In this document: one piece after another, positions 35,310 to 45,639 of the stretch | Position numbering within the stretch: position 1 is the stretch's first letter | Layout of the letters: each line of letters opens with the position of its first letter | DNA from: Ephydatia muelleri | Taxonomy: Eukaryota > Porifera > Demospongiae > Spongillida > Spongillidae | Direction: 5' to 3' | DNA: 64,000 nucleotides | Assembly (NCBI GenBank): GCA_013339895.1 | Contig: JABACO010000024.1 | Location: 1,327,908 to 1,391,907 of the forward strand | Position numbers and translations under genes: made by a program | Notes under the pieces: generated by a model | The model's input: the letters and a program-made list of their open reading frames with translations, nothing else | What the model was told of the DNA's origin: nothing | Databases searched by the model: none

Positions 35310-36205
35310 TTAACAATCCTGAAGGGGTGTTTGGGCACATCTGAGTAGAATGGCTCTTGCATTCTGCCTCATCAGTGTGACGCCCAGCAGGCAGTACATT
35401 TGGCTCAGTGCCTCAGTTTCACAAACACCCACTTGCATGGCAAGCCTCTTACTTAATCTAGAGAAGCATCCTTGGGCTTCACATCCCCAACCACCATAAA
35501 CTTCAACCACTAATGGAATGCATGTCCAGCCCAATCTTCCACACATCTGATCATTCTTGGTGTGCTTTCCAATCTCCCCAAACTCTGCAGAATTGCCTGA
35601 AGCCAAGCTCGCTTCCAGAATCAGGTCTGTATTAAGCGGATGGATGACTTTCAGGTCAAAAGCTGCAGGGTTGGAGAGGGACCAGTTTGGCACCAGCACA
35701 TCAGCTGGTCTAGAGAAGTCTAAGCCTGGACCTTTCTTCAGTTGAGGAGATAAGCAGGCTTTAGAGCACAGGTTGGCAAAACAGTCTCTAAGCTTATTGT
35801 GCCGTGCAATGATGTCACCTCCAGAACAACATGTAAGGGCATGGTGGCAATCTGGATCAAGGGCACTTGAGCAAAGGGGACATTTACTGTCAGCTGTAGA
35901 GATAGGTATACCTAGCCACCATTTCAAAAGGACTTGCGCCTCTTGAGGCTCCAAAGCTAAGTCATTGTGTATGGAAGGAATAGCTCTCAACCAGGCATTA
36001 GCATTAGTGGCTGACACTGCTCAAAGTCTTGCTCTGGTGCAGACTGTGCTGTTAATAAGAAGATTCTGGAAGGAATTGTCTTCTATTTTGCCTGATAGAT
36101 GGTGCTGCTTTGGAGGAGAACTAGTTACTGATTGAATAGTTACTGCATCAGCAGAATCGATCTTCATGTTGTAGAGTGCTATTGCCTCATTGAGATGATG
36201 GAAAG
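35310..36205 (-). mobile_element. RLE-type LINE (subfamily B), 5'-truncated C-terminal third
   Basis: Minus strand from the AAT-flanked junction at about 36,205: SGKIEDNSFQNLLI, WLRAIPS, VLLKWWLGIPI, zinc knuckle CPLCSSALDPDCHHALTC, GGDIIARHNKLRD, DFSRPADVLVPNWSLSNPAA (core), LGWTCIPLVVEVYGGWGCEA, ending QTPLQDC at 35,310. One in-frame TGA (RARL-stop-AVS) is present. It is the longest subfamily B copy here. Confidence 0.9.
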
Positions 36206-36216
36206 AATAATAATAA

Positions 36217-36305
36217 TAATTGTGTATTATTATAGTACATGTAATAATAATAATAATAGTGCATTTATTCTCATTAGTGTATTCTTGTATCCTGTATATT
36301 ATTTT

Positions 36306-36310
<5 letters not shown>
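36217..36310 (+). mobile_element. RLE-type LINE (subfamily A), 3' UTR tip
   Basis: Matches the 3' UTR of the A copy at 29,120-29,272 (complement): TTGTGTATTATTATAGTACA, then GCATTTATTCTCATTAGTGT, and TTGTATCCTGTATATTATT. It lies between AAT runs and just upstream of the intact A copy in the same direction. Confidence 0.85.
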
Positions 36311-36344
<34 letters not shown>

Positions 36345-36345
<1 letters not shown>

Positions 36346-39300
36346 GCGGTAACAATTGTTTTGTATACCAGTTCTCTGTAAAGCTTTTTAAACTGGGTGG
36401 AACAAGGTGTTGCGCTTGCAATGGAGTCAGTGCCCGATGCAAGTCCTGTGCGTGCGTCAAAGCAGGCCGCCCTTGTTCAAGCTGTCAGCCTTCGAAGCGG
36501 AATCGGTGTTGCAATTTAGACGCTCCGTCACTACATGTACGCAACTGCGACCTTGATTTGACTACATCGCAACCAGTTTCTCCCCTACCTGACCACAGTG
36601 TGAATGTCCTAACGCAATCGGATTCACAGTCATCCACCACCGCGCAAGAACCTTTGCCACTTACACCTCCAGCTGTCATAATGCCACAGCTGCTTCCCAC
36701 TCAACCGCAATCACCTTCGCCGCCCTCCCAGATAGTTCCGTTATCCTCTTCTACGTTACAAGGTCTACCCTTTCCAGGCCCATATCAACCACCCTCGACA
36801 TCTAGGCAAGCATTTTCTGATCTTCCACGTCAATGTGCATCCCCTGAACCCGTAGTCCAGTCACGACCCTCAAATGCTTCATCCCCACTATCTGGGTGTC
36901 TCCCAGAGCCTCATCTAGTCAGCACTCACAGGAAGCAGTGTATAGTTGATGGATGCCAGGAGTTCATTGCACCAACTATGTGGCGAAGTCACATGAACCT
37001 CCACGCTAAAGGGGTTTTTCCTGGTGAAGTACCTACCTGGTGGTTACAGGAGCAGAACCTTACTGTCTGCACAAACTGTTTCTGCCTTGTAGCAGTGTCC
37101 CGTTTTACATCTCATTTGGATAAGTGCTCCACGATTGTTGTTTCAGGTTGTCGTAGTTTCCCTCATAGCTCCCTAGGTGTCTCATGTCCTTCCGAAAATC
37201 CTCTCCCTGCACTTCCTTCATGGGAGGAGGTATGTGAACTACAATGTCCAACAATCCGCTACATTCCACACAAGGCCAGGCCGGCAGTTGCACGTGTCCT
37301 GTCTGATGTCCTGAGGTCAATCTGCTTTGAGAACTCAGAGGAGGCATGGTTGAAACTTTTTATGCTCCCCAAATGTGTGCTGCGAGCTTCTAAGCGGGGT
37401 GGGCGCCACTGCAAGCATCCATCAATAGAGCAGCTATGCGGCTTGTGGTCTCAAGGGGACATTGGCGGCATATGGAATAGAATTAAAAGGCGTCCTGTCA
37501 TCCCTCCTCACAAACAAAATTCTCCAATAGACGTATCCAAAAAGAAGATCTCTTCAGCTATAGGTCTGGGTAGAGAGGGGTTATTAGGGAAAGCTTGTCA
37601 GGCCTTGGTTTCTCCAGGCATAGCTCCTAATACCCAAGAGGTTTGGAATTCACTTCAACAGAAACACCCTAAGGGAGCTCAGCCTTCTCTACCTACATCT
37701 TCCAGTCCTCCTGTCACTCATGTGTTGCCACAGGACTTTAACATCTTATCAGTTCTTCATTCATTTCCCAAGGGTACAGCATGTGGGCCATCAGGGCTTC
37801 GCATTCAGCATCTACTTGATTCTGCTCAAATCCATCTATCAGTTCCTCTCTGCTCCTCTTTGCGTGGTGTAGTAGACATCCTGGCCAGTGGCAGAGCTCC
37901 AATTTCAGTATCAAAGTTTCTGGCTGGTGGATCTCTCACTGCATTGGTGAAGAACAAGGAGGGTCGCCCATTGGATATTCGCCCTATTGCAGTTGGAGAG
38001 GCCTTGAGACGCTTAACAGGGAAGTGTCTTTGTATCATCACTAAGCCCAAAGCCACCGATTTCTTTGCTCCTTTGCAATACGGAGTCGCATGCACAGCTG
38101 GGGCAGAAAAGGTCATTCATGGGGTTAGGAGCTGCATCAAGGAGCATTGGATAGATGATAATTTTACTGTCTGTAAGGTGGATATGTCCAATGCATTTAA
38201 CTGTGTGTCTCGTCAGGCTCTCCTGGAGGAATGTGCAGTCCATTTCCCAGAACTTCTTCCCTGGGTAGGATGGTGCTATGGCTCACAACCAACTTTATGG
38301 CACCCGCTTGGACAGTTGAGTTCGGAGGTTGGTGTCCAGCAAGGGGATCCGCTGGGTCCACTTCTCTTTTCCTTAGTTCTACACAAGGTTGTGTCATATA
38401 TCGCACAGGACAGGGAGTGTCTGCCTCTACTTTTTAACGGTTGGTACCTGGATGATGGGGTTTTGTTGGGGCACTCACAAGCGGTTAATCGGGCTTTGAC
38501 TCTCATTCAAAAGATGGGTCCATCTTTGGGTCTTTTCGTCAATGTATCTAAATGTGAGTTGTTTGGATGTGGAGACCTGTCTTCTTTTCCTCCTGAGATG
38601 AAGGTGTCACGAGTACCCAACCTTGTGATTCTGGGTGCTCCAATTGGGGATCTCATTTTTTGTGCTAAGTTCGTGGCGCAAAAACGAGCTGATGCAGCAG
38701 TACTATTATCCCAGTTGGCAGAAGTAGGAGCGGAGGATCCTCAGGTAGCTTTCCTTCTGTTACGGCAGTGTGCGGCATTCTGCAAGTTAGTCCATTTGGC
38801 TCGCTCCGCACCTCCTTCACACATTGCAGAGGGCTTGGCGCTGTTTGACAAGGACGTACGCCAATGCTTTGCTGAATGCACAGCTGTAGATGCTGCTGAT
38901 GTGGAGTGGATGCAAGCACAGCTTAGCCTTAGTAGGGGTGGGCTTGGCCTCCGTAGCTTGTCATCCCATTGTGTTGCAGCATACCTTGCCTCCATCAGCA
39001 GTTCTGGCTGTGACAAGTGGAATCTTTTAGTGGAGCCAATCGAACTCTTTAATGGGTTAGTACCAGCGGAGGATGCAATAACTCTGGAAACATTAGCCAC
39101 CTCTAACATGCGCCAGCACTCCCTGTCCGGAAAAATTGAAGACCAGCAGTTTCGGCAGCTGTTTCACATCTCTTCTCCTGCCAATAGAGCTCGCTTGCTA
39201 TCAATTTCATCTCGTCATGCTGCTTCGTGGCTTACTGTTGTCCCCTCCCCAGGCCTTAACTTGCATCTGGAGCCAAATGAATTCCAGATTGCTGTGAAGT

Positions 39301-40040
39301 GGTGGTTAGGAATGGATGTTTCGTTTGGTTCTTGCTGTCCTCACTGCCCTGACCACAGGCTGGACCCGCTTGGTCACCATGCACTGACGTGCAAACACGG
39401 GGGGGATGTAGTCTTACGTCACAACAGCCTACGGGATGTTTTTGTGGAGTTTTGCCACAGAGCCTGTCTAGGTGGTCAGGTAGAAGTGGGAAGTGGTCAA
39501 GGTCATGACAGGCTTAACTCTCGTCCTGCAGATGTTTTGGTTAAAAACTGGCACCTTGGCAAACCTGCTGCATTTGACCTCACCATCACTTCTCCGCTTA
39601 ATCCAACCACTTTGACGGAAGCGGGAGTGAGATGTGGGTCATCTGCTCAGGTTGCCGAGGTTAGGAAGCATGCTGCTAATGATGGGAAATGTAAGGAGCT
39701 GGGGTGGGTATGTATTCCACTAGCTGTGGAGTCGTATGGATGCTGGGGCATGGAAGCCCAGGAATCTTTTAAACGTCTGGCGGCTCGTCTAGCGATCCAA
39801 ATGGGATGCAGCAGATCGCAGGCTACTACCACATTGTACCAGAGGCTGAGCCTTTCCCTCGTGAGAGCTAATGCAAGAGCATTGCTCTCCCGTGCAAGGG
39901 TTCATTTGGAGGAGGGGGGTTGAGGTGTGAGTGTGGATTTATAGTTATAGGTGACTTTACTATAATTAAGGTGCATTTATTTAGACCAGTATATGTGTTG
40001 ATTGTGTATTATTATAGTACATGTAATAATTAGAAATAAA
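36345..40040 (+). mobile_element. RLE-type LINE (subfamily A), intact-looking copy
   Basis: Begins after a (AAT)n run (36,308-36,344), covers one long frame to TGA at 39,921-39,923, and has a ~115-bp 3' UTR ending near TAGTACATGTAATAAT. The 3' UTR matches that of the minus copy at 29,120. No target duplication could be set because both flanks are AAT-rich. With no stop or frameshift and a near-identical sister copy, it is likely young and may be active. Confidence 0.93.
36408..39923 (+). CDS. LINE protein: Cys-rich domain, C2H2 and CCHC fingers, reverse transcriptase, zinc knuckle, restriction-like endonuclease
   Basis: Domain order by position. Cysteine cluster 36,408-36,512 (CCACNG, CKSCAC, CSSC, CC) resembling CXC/CRC domains. 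C2H2 finger 36,939-37,005 (C-x4-C, H-x4-H). CCHC finger 37,068-37,128 (CTNC, HLDKC). RT from GPSGLRIQHLL (~37,784) through KVDMSNAFN (~38,178), GVQQGDPLGPLL (~38,331) and YLDD (~38,445, in place of the common YADD). Zinc knuckle CPHC then HHALTC (39,339-39,395). RHNSLRDVF box. Endonuclease core RPADVLVKNW then AAFDLTIT (39,523-39,590). LGWVCIPLAVESYGCWG follows. Such proteins nick DNA and prime reverse transcription at the nick. No ATG precedes the Cys cluster in this copy, where the sister copy at 33,366 has one, so the start is unknown. The frame also stays open through the upstream microsatellite. Confidence 0.92.
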   Translation, partial: CCACNGVSARCKSCACVKAGRPCSSCQPSKRNRCCNLDAPSLHVRNCDLDLTTSQPVSPLPDHSVNVLTQSDSQSSTTAQEPLPLTPPAVIMPQLLPTQPQSPSPPSQIVPLSSSTLQGLPFPGPYQPPSTSRQAFSDLPRQCASPEPVVQSRPSNASSPLSGCLPEPHLVSTHRKQCIVDGCQEFIAPTMWRSHMNLHAKGVFPGEVPTWWLQEQNLTVCTNCFCLVAVSRFTSHLDKCSTIVVSGCRSFPHSSLGVSCPSENPLPALPSWEEVCELQCPTIRYIPHKARPAVARVLSDVLRSICFENSEEAWLKLFMLPKCVLRASKRGGRHCKHPSIEQLCGLWSQGDIGGIWNRIKRRPVIPPHKQNSPIDVSKKKISSAIGLGREGLLGKACQALVSPGIAPNTQEVWNSLQQKHPKGAQPSLPTSSSPPVTHVLPQDFNILSVLHSFPKGTACGPSGLRIQHLLDSAQIHLSVPLCSSLRGVVDILASGRAPISVSKFLAGGSLTALVKNKEGRPLDIRPIAVGEALRRLTGKCLCIITKPKATDFFAPLQYGVACTAGAEKVIHGVRSCIKEHWIDDNFTVCKVDMSNAFNCVSRQALLEECAVHFPELLPWVGWCYGSQPTLWHPLGQLSSEVGVQQGDPLGPLLFSLVLHKVVSYIAQDRECLPLLFNGWYLDDGVLLGHSQAVNRALTLIQKMGPSLGLFVNVSKCELFGCGDLSSFPPEMKVSRVPNLVILGAPIGDLIFCAKFVAQKRADAAVLLSQLAEVGAEDPQVAFLLLRQCAAFCKLVHLARSAPPSHIAEGLALFDKDVRQCFAECTAVDAADVEWMQAQLSLSRGGLGLRSLSSHCVAAYLASISSSGCDKWNLLVEPIELFNGLVPAEDAITLETLATSNMRQHSLSGKIEDQQFRQLFHISSPANRARLLSISSRHAASWLTVVPSPGLNLHLEPNEFQIAVKWWLGMDVSFGSCCPHCPDHRLDPLGHHALTCKHGGDVVLRHNSLRDVFVEFCHRACLGGQVEVGSGQGHDRLNSRPADVLVKNWHLGKPAAFDLTITSPLNPTTLTEAGVRCGSSAQVAEVRKHAANDGKCKELGWVCIPLAVESYGCWGMEAQESFKRLAARLAIQMGCSRSQATTTLYQRLSLSLVRANARALLSRARVHLEEGG

Positions 40041-40109
40041 TGCACATTATTATTTACATCCTTATTTCAATATATATATGCACCAGATAATAAAAGGTTT
40101 ATGGCGGAG

Positions 40110-40612
40110 GAGCTATCCTAGAAAGGATAGCTGTGGCATTGGCACACACAAGGTTGAGATTCAGCCGACCATAGATCTCGTGGAGTATGGTGGACTTTGG
40201 CCGGCATGTGGAGGTGGGCTACAGAAGAGATGATGGCTGTGGCTTCCTTTCCCCAAGCCCCATAGGTTTCCACTACCATAGGGACACATACCCAACCTAG
40301 TTCAGAACATTTAGGGTCATTGGCTTGGTGCTTCCTAGCCTCGGTGGCCTGGGCTGCAGCGGTGGCCGACACTCCCGCTTCCAACAAAGTGACAGGATTA
40401 AGCGGTGAGGTGATGCTCACATCTAATGCTGCAGTTCTGCCCAAGAACCAGTTGGGAAGTAAGATGTTGGCTGGACGGGTCTTGCTGTGGTCTCTGCTAA
40501 GATTATTGCCAACTTCTACCTTAATCCCTATGTGCGCCCGACGACAGATCTCTACCAGGATGTCCCTAATCCTATTATGGCGAGAGACCACATCTCCACC
40601 ATACTTGCAGGT
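40110..40612 (-). mobile_element. RLE-type LINE (subfamily C), endonuclease 3' fragment
   Basis: Minus strand from an ATT junction at 40,612: CKYGGDVVSRHNRIRD, KTRPANILLPNWFLGRTAAL (core, D of the PD motif is N here), DVSITSPLNP, CVPMVVETYGAWGKEA, then a frame change and the tail near 40,110-40,190. Confidence 0.87.
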
Positions 40613-40772
40613 AATAATTATTATTACATAATTTTTCAAGCAAAATACAAGATACAAGTGAATACACAAATGGAATAAATACATGTACAATATTATTATT
40701 GTTATTAATACATACACATGACATTATAGCACATCAGAACACCACTAACTAAGTTACATGTATTGTTCCGCT

Positions 40773-43092
40773 TTAAAAACCATCCAGAGAAATGGCTCTG
40801 GACAACAGTGCCCTGACATTGGCTCGGACAAGGGTTATGCTTAGTCGTCCATAGAGGGATGCTGTTGTTGTTGACTTTGGGCTATTGAGCCTCATAGCTA
40901 GTCGAGAGGCCAGCTGTGACAATGCCCATTTAGCCTCCGTACCCCAGCACCCGTACGTCTCTACCACTACTGGAATGGAGACCCACCCCAGTTCTGCACA
41001 TTTCACATCATTCGCCTGATGTTTTCTCGCTTCTGTAGCATGGGCTGCTGACCCTGCTGTCACACTCGCTTCATGTAAGGTACTTGAATTAAGCGGAGAT
41101 GTGACAGCAAAATCAAAGGCAGCAGGCTTCCCTAGCATCCAGTTGGTGGCCAGGACATCAGCTGGCCATGTGTGGTGCTCATCTCGTCCTAGCCCGCTCC
41201 CTGCCTCCACCTGAACACCGATGCAGGCTCGTCTACAGGACTCTGCAAAAACATCCCGAAGCCTGTTGTGTCTGTTAATTACATCCCCACCATGCTTGCA
41301 CGTTAAAGCATGGTGGCCTAATGGATCCAGTGAATGAGGGCAATGTGGACACAATGAACCGTGGGCAACCCCAATTCCAAGCCACCATTGTATGGCCGCT
41401 TGAAATTCAGCAGGCTCCAGATGTAAATTAAGCCCTGGAGAAGGAACCACGAAAAGTCAGGCTGAGGCGTGTGGGGATGACACAGAAAGCAAGCGTGCTC
41501 TATCTGGAACTGATGACTTAGACAATAACTGCCTAAACAGTTCATCTTCGAGCTCTCCCGAAAGTGCTTTCTGGCTGCTTGGGGTGTTCGTCAAAGATTC
41601 AAAAGAAATAGCCTTGCTAGGTGGAATGCAATGGTTAAAGTCATCAATGGACTGCAAGAGATGCTGCTGAGGAGCCGAGAACAACCCTGACATGCACACA
41701 GAAGCAATATAACAGGCTGGTGAATGCTTTGAAAGACGACGAAACCCTAATCCACCTCTACTTAAGCTGAGTTGTGCCTGCTCCCAAGCATCATCACTGG
41801 TGTCCACTCCTGTGCATGACGCAAAGCAATGACAAACGTCGTTATCAAAATACCTGAATCCTTCAGCAACAAGAGAAGGGGGTGTGGATCTTGCCAAGTG
41901 CACCATTTTACAAAATGCACCACACATCCATAGCAAAAGTAGAGCAACTTGGGGGTCAACAGAGCCAACCTCCTCAATCTGAGAAAGCAATTGAGAGGCC
42001 TGTGCACATTTTTGAGACACAACGTAACGTTAGCACAAAAAATTGTGTCACCAATAGGAGATCCCAGTATCTCAAGATGAGGCATGTTGGATTGCTTCAT
42101 CTGAGATGAAAAAACGCTCATGTCATTCTGGCTGTATAACTCACATTTAGATGGAGTAATCACCAGTCCTAATGGAGGGCCTAGTTCTTGGATTATAGCG
42201 AGTGCATGTAAAACTGATTGCTTTGAACCTGCAACCACACCGTCATCGAGGTACCAGGCATGGAAAAGCAACTTTGCCGTGTCTTCATCCGTAGCAATGG
42301 CACTCACAAGCAAGACTGAAGAACATGGGACCTAGAGGGTCACCCTGTTGAACACCTACCTCTGATGTTACAGTTCCCAAGGGGTGCTGCAATAATGGTT
42401 GCTGCCCGTAGCACCAGGATGCCCATGGAAGAAGGTCTGGGAAGTGAAAGGCACATTCATCTAACAGAGCTTGACGTGAAACAAGGTTGAAAGCGTTGCA
42501 CATATCGATCTTGAGCACAACGAAGTCCTCTTCTTCCCAGTGTTCTTCAATGCAATGCCTGAGACCATGAATCACTTTTTCTGCTCCCGCAGGACAGGCT
42601 ACTCCAAATTGAAATGGGGCAAAGAATTCGCTAGTCTTGGACTTTAGCACTGCACATAGACACTTACCTGTTAGGCGACGTAAGGCTTCCCCCACTGCAA
42701 TGGGGCAAATGTCTGGAGGAAGACCTGGCTTACCTTTCACCAGAGCAGTGAGACTACCTCCGGCTAGATGTCGTGACACTGAAACTGGAACCTTTCCAGA
42801 GGCAAGCAAATTCACAATGTCTCTTAGAGAAGATGAAATGGGAAATTGTAGAGGCACTTCAGCGGTATCTAAGAAGTGTTGTATACGAAGGCCTGATGGT
42901 CCACATGCTGTTGACTTCGGAAAAGACCTCAGTACCATAGCGATATTGAAATCTTTGCTGAGAATTGGAATTGGTGGAGTGCTCGGAGCTGGTGGAATGG
43001 GGGGAGGTCCTTTTGGGTGTTTGGATTGAATTAGCTCCCATGTTTCATTGTTGTTTGGTGCTATTCCTGCAGAGGTCAAGGCCTGGCAAGCG
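40773..43092 (-). mobile_element. RLE-type LINE (subfamily C), copy from before RT to the end
   Basis: Minus strand from the AAT-flanked junction at 43,092: ACQALTSAGIAPN, GPSGLRIQHFLD, RT core (KIDMCNAFNLVSRQ, GVQQGDPLGP, WYLDDGVV), LSLSRGGLGF, VPSPGLNLHLEP, CPHC then HHALTC, RHNRLRDVF, TWPADVLATNW then AAFDFAVTSPL, VETYGCWGTEA, ending AISLDGF at 40,773. Two frameshifts (about 42,290 and 42,025) and one TGA for Trp near 41,453 break it. It is 5'-truncated, missing the DNA-binding N-terminus. Confidence 0.92.
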
Positions 43093-43112
43093 TTTAATAA
43101 TAATATTATTTT

Positions 43113-43480
43113 ATTTAATGACTCAAAGTGTGCTGAGCTTGGATGGGTGTGCATTCCCCTAGCTGTGGAGTCGTATGGATGCTGGGGCATGGAAGCACAA
43201 CAATCCTTCTCGCGTCTTGCGGCTCGTCTAGCCATCCAAATGGGATGTAGCAAATCTCAGGCTACCACCATCGTTTACCAGAGGCTAAGCCTTTCGCTCG
43301 TGAGAGCCAATGCTAGAGCCTTGCTCTCTCGTGCAAGGTTTCGGCAGTCGGAGGAGGGAGGTTGAGGTGTGTGGGTGTGGGGTGGTTGCGGCAGTGACTT
43401 TGATTTTGTTGGTGTGCTTTTCGGTGTATGTAAAAATTGCTGAATATTGTACATGTATTTGTATTTTTATTATCCTTTAA
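43113..43480 (+). mobile_element. RLE-type LINE (subfamily A-like), 3' stub
   Basis: After an ATT run it encodes NDSKCAELGWVCIPLAVE to ARFRQSEEGG, then TGA at 43,363-43,365, with a 3' UTR to about 43,480 that ends in ATAATACAAATAAT. The retained frame is unbroken. Confidence 0.9.
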
Positions 43481-43547
43481 TATAAAAATAATACAAATAA
43501 TAATAATAATACATAACAATAACATCTACACACAGACATACAACAAA

Positions 43548-43633
43548 TCAGTAAGATGGTGGCATTAACCTGGCTAGGATTGATGTAGCATTTGCCCTAA
43601 CCAGTTGTAAGTTAAGGCGGCCATAAATGTCAA
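43548..43633 (-). mobile_element. RLE-type LINE, ~85-bp 3' stub
   Basis: Minus strand from AATAATAATTGA: IYGRLNLQLVRANATSILAR, then a stop a few codons later. The 5' junction is at the AAT run. Confidence 0.82.
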
Positions 43634-43666
43634 TTATTATTGATAAATGAATGCACCCTACTATTG

Positions 43667-45117
43667 CTAATAGTCAGGGACAAAACATCTGGAGAGGATG
43701 GCTGTGGCGTTGGCTCTAACTAAGTTGAGGTTCAGCCTGCCATATAAGGGAGCTAGGACTTCAGTCTTAGCCCAGTTGGAGCTAGTTGCAAGGTGAGAGG
43801 CCAGAAGTGAAAATAACTCCATTACTTCTCTCCCCCAAGCACCATATGCCTCAACCACCATGGGGACGCAAATCCACCCTAGTTCCTTGCATTTGGCATA
43901 ATTTTCATCGTGTTTTCTCTGCTCGGTAGCTCTGGCAGCCTGACCAGCTGCTAGTCCCGCTTCGAGTAAAACGTTGGAGTTAACGGTGATGTCACAGACA
44001 AGTCGAAGGCTGCTAGCTTACCCAAAGACCAGTTGGGTACTAGGATGTCTGCAGGGCGAGTGTGGCTGTGAGGTTACTTCCTGCCTCCACCTTAACACTC
44101 AGGTGGGCCCTGCGACAGGTCTCAGCAAGGGTGTCACGTAGTTTATCGTGGCCGGTTACTACATCTCCACCACGCTTGCAGGTGAGTGCATGATGGCCAA
44201 GGGGATCAGATACTCTCCCAGGACACAGAGGAAAAATTGAGCCACATGAGGTGTCTAGGCCCAGCCACCACTTGATGGCCACCTGGAACTCTGAAGGCTG
44301 GAGATGAAGAATGACTGACACCAAAGATGCAGCATGAGGGGAGGAGACAGAGAGAAGGCATGCTCTATCTGCGGCAGAAAATTGCTCATAGAGTATATTG
44401 AACAGATGGTTATCAATCTTATTGGATAGCACCTTTTGATGGATACGAGATGTCAACACCTCCTCCATGCTGACTGCCTCGGATGATGGTACAAGTGAGT
44501 TAAACAACTCTACTGCATGGATAAGGTGTTCCTGGGACAATGGAACAGCACCAGAGGAGCTCAGAGAGGCGATGTATGCTGCTTGGGAATGCTGACTCAG
44601 GGAGCGTATGCCCAGGCCACCCCTGCTTAAGCTGAGCTCTGCCTGTTGCCAGGCCTGATTGGAGGTGTCAACTACCGTGCACTTGGAGAAGGTTGCTCGG
44701 ATGTTGTGATCAAAGGCCTCAAGGGCTGATATGGCTTGGGAGGGTGGTGTGCCACGAGCAAGGTGGGCCAGCTTACAGAATCCCGCACATTGACGTAGAA
44801 GGGAAAAGGCCACATGCACTTACTTCCTCTAGTTTGAGCAGGAGAGCTTTGCCCTCTTCATGTTTCTCCGAAATGAAGGTTTAGCAAAAAGCCTTGTCAC
44901 CAATGGGGATGCCCAAGATGACAAAATTAGGGTGTGTTGATCTTTTCATTTCTGGGCTGACATCATGCTTGCTAAATATCTCACATTTATGAAAGTTTAC
45001 GATGAGACCATTAGGAGGACCAATCTCTTGTATAATGGAGAGAGCTTGAAGAACAGCAGGCCTGGGACTGGCGAGCACACCATCATCTAGGTACCAGGCA
45101 TGGTAGGACAAATCTGC
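43667..45117 (-). mobile_element. RLE-type LINE (subfamily C), 5'-truncated copy
   Basis: Minus strand enters at HAWYLDDGVLASPRPA (45,117) and continues through SIIQEIGPPNGLIVNFHKCE, LSLSRGGLGIRSLSQHS, WWLGLDTSCGS, HHALTCKRGGDVV, a damaged PD core region, VVEAYGAWGRE and LYGRLNLNLVRANATAIL. About four frame changes or deletions. It is the source or sister of the 52-nt block in the chimeric stub at 26,661-26,712. Confidence 0.87.
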
Positions 45118-45206
45118 ACACACAGAATTTGAAAAAATAATATACATGTATAACAATAGAAACAACAAAGGAAACCAAAAATACTGTCAACCAGTGATGA
45201 CCAATG

Positions 45207-45300
45207 AAGGTTCAGCTCTTGACAGGAGAGCCCTTGCACAGGACCTTACTAAAGTGAGGCTCAGTCTGCCATAAATGGCAGCAGTGGCTGGAGACGTGGT
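45207..45300 (-). mobile_element. RLE-type LINE, ~90-bp 3' stub
   Basis: Minus strand IYGRLSLTLVRSCARALLSR followed by a short tail. It lies directly before the Gypsy fossil. Confidence 0.78.
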
Positions 45301-45639
45301 AACTATAATATGCTGCCAATGGAGAGAAACATCTAGATGAACTAGAAGAATTAACAGTATCAGTGTTTAAAGACGACCTCAGTATTGAAAAGTTAAAGAG
45401 AGAGCTAGCTGTTCTGGTTGAGGTGATTCGTGTTGAATTATACCGTATGTCAAAAGAGTCGCACGATTTGTGATGTGATGCGAACAGGCAAATGCTCACA
45501 GAAGTTCATAAACTCCTAAGACTATACACTGTACTTCACAATAGCAATAACCTCTTCCACATCTGAACGAAGCTTTTTTGCCCTGAGACGATTACGGTTA
45601 CAAGTAATTAGTCAATAGTCCGATCCGTTGGGACTGAGT

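Noticed and set aside
36132-36407. The first ~90 residues of the long plus-strand frame
   Set aside because: They translate an older LINE 3' UTR tip and an (AAT)n run, so they are not part of the LINE protein.
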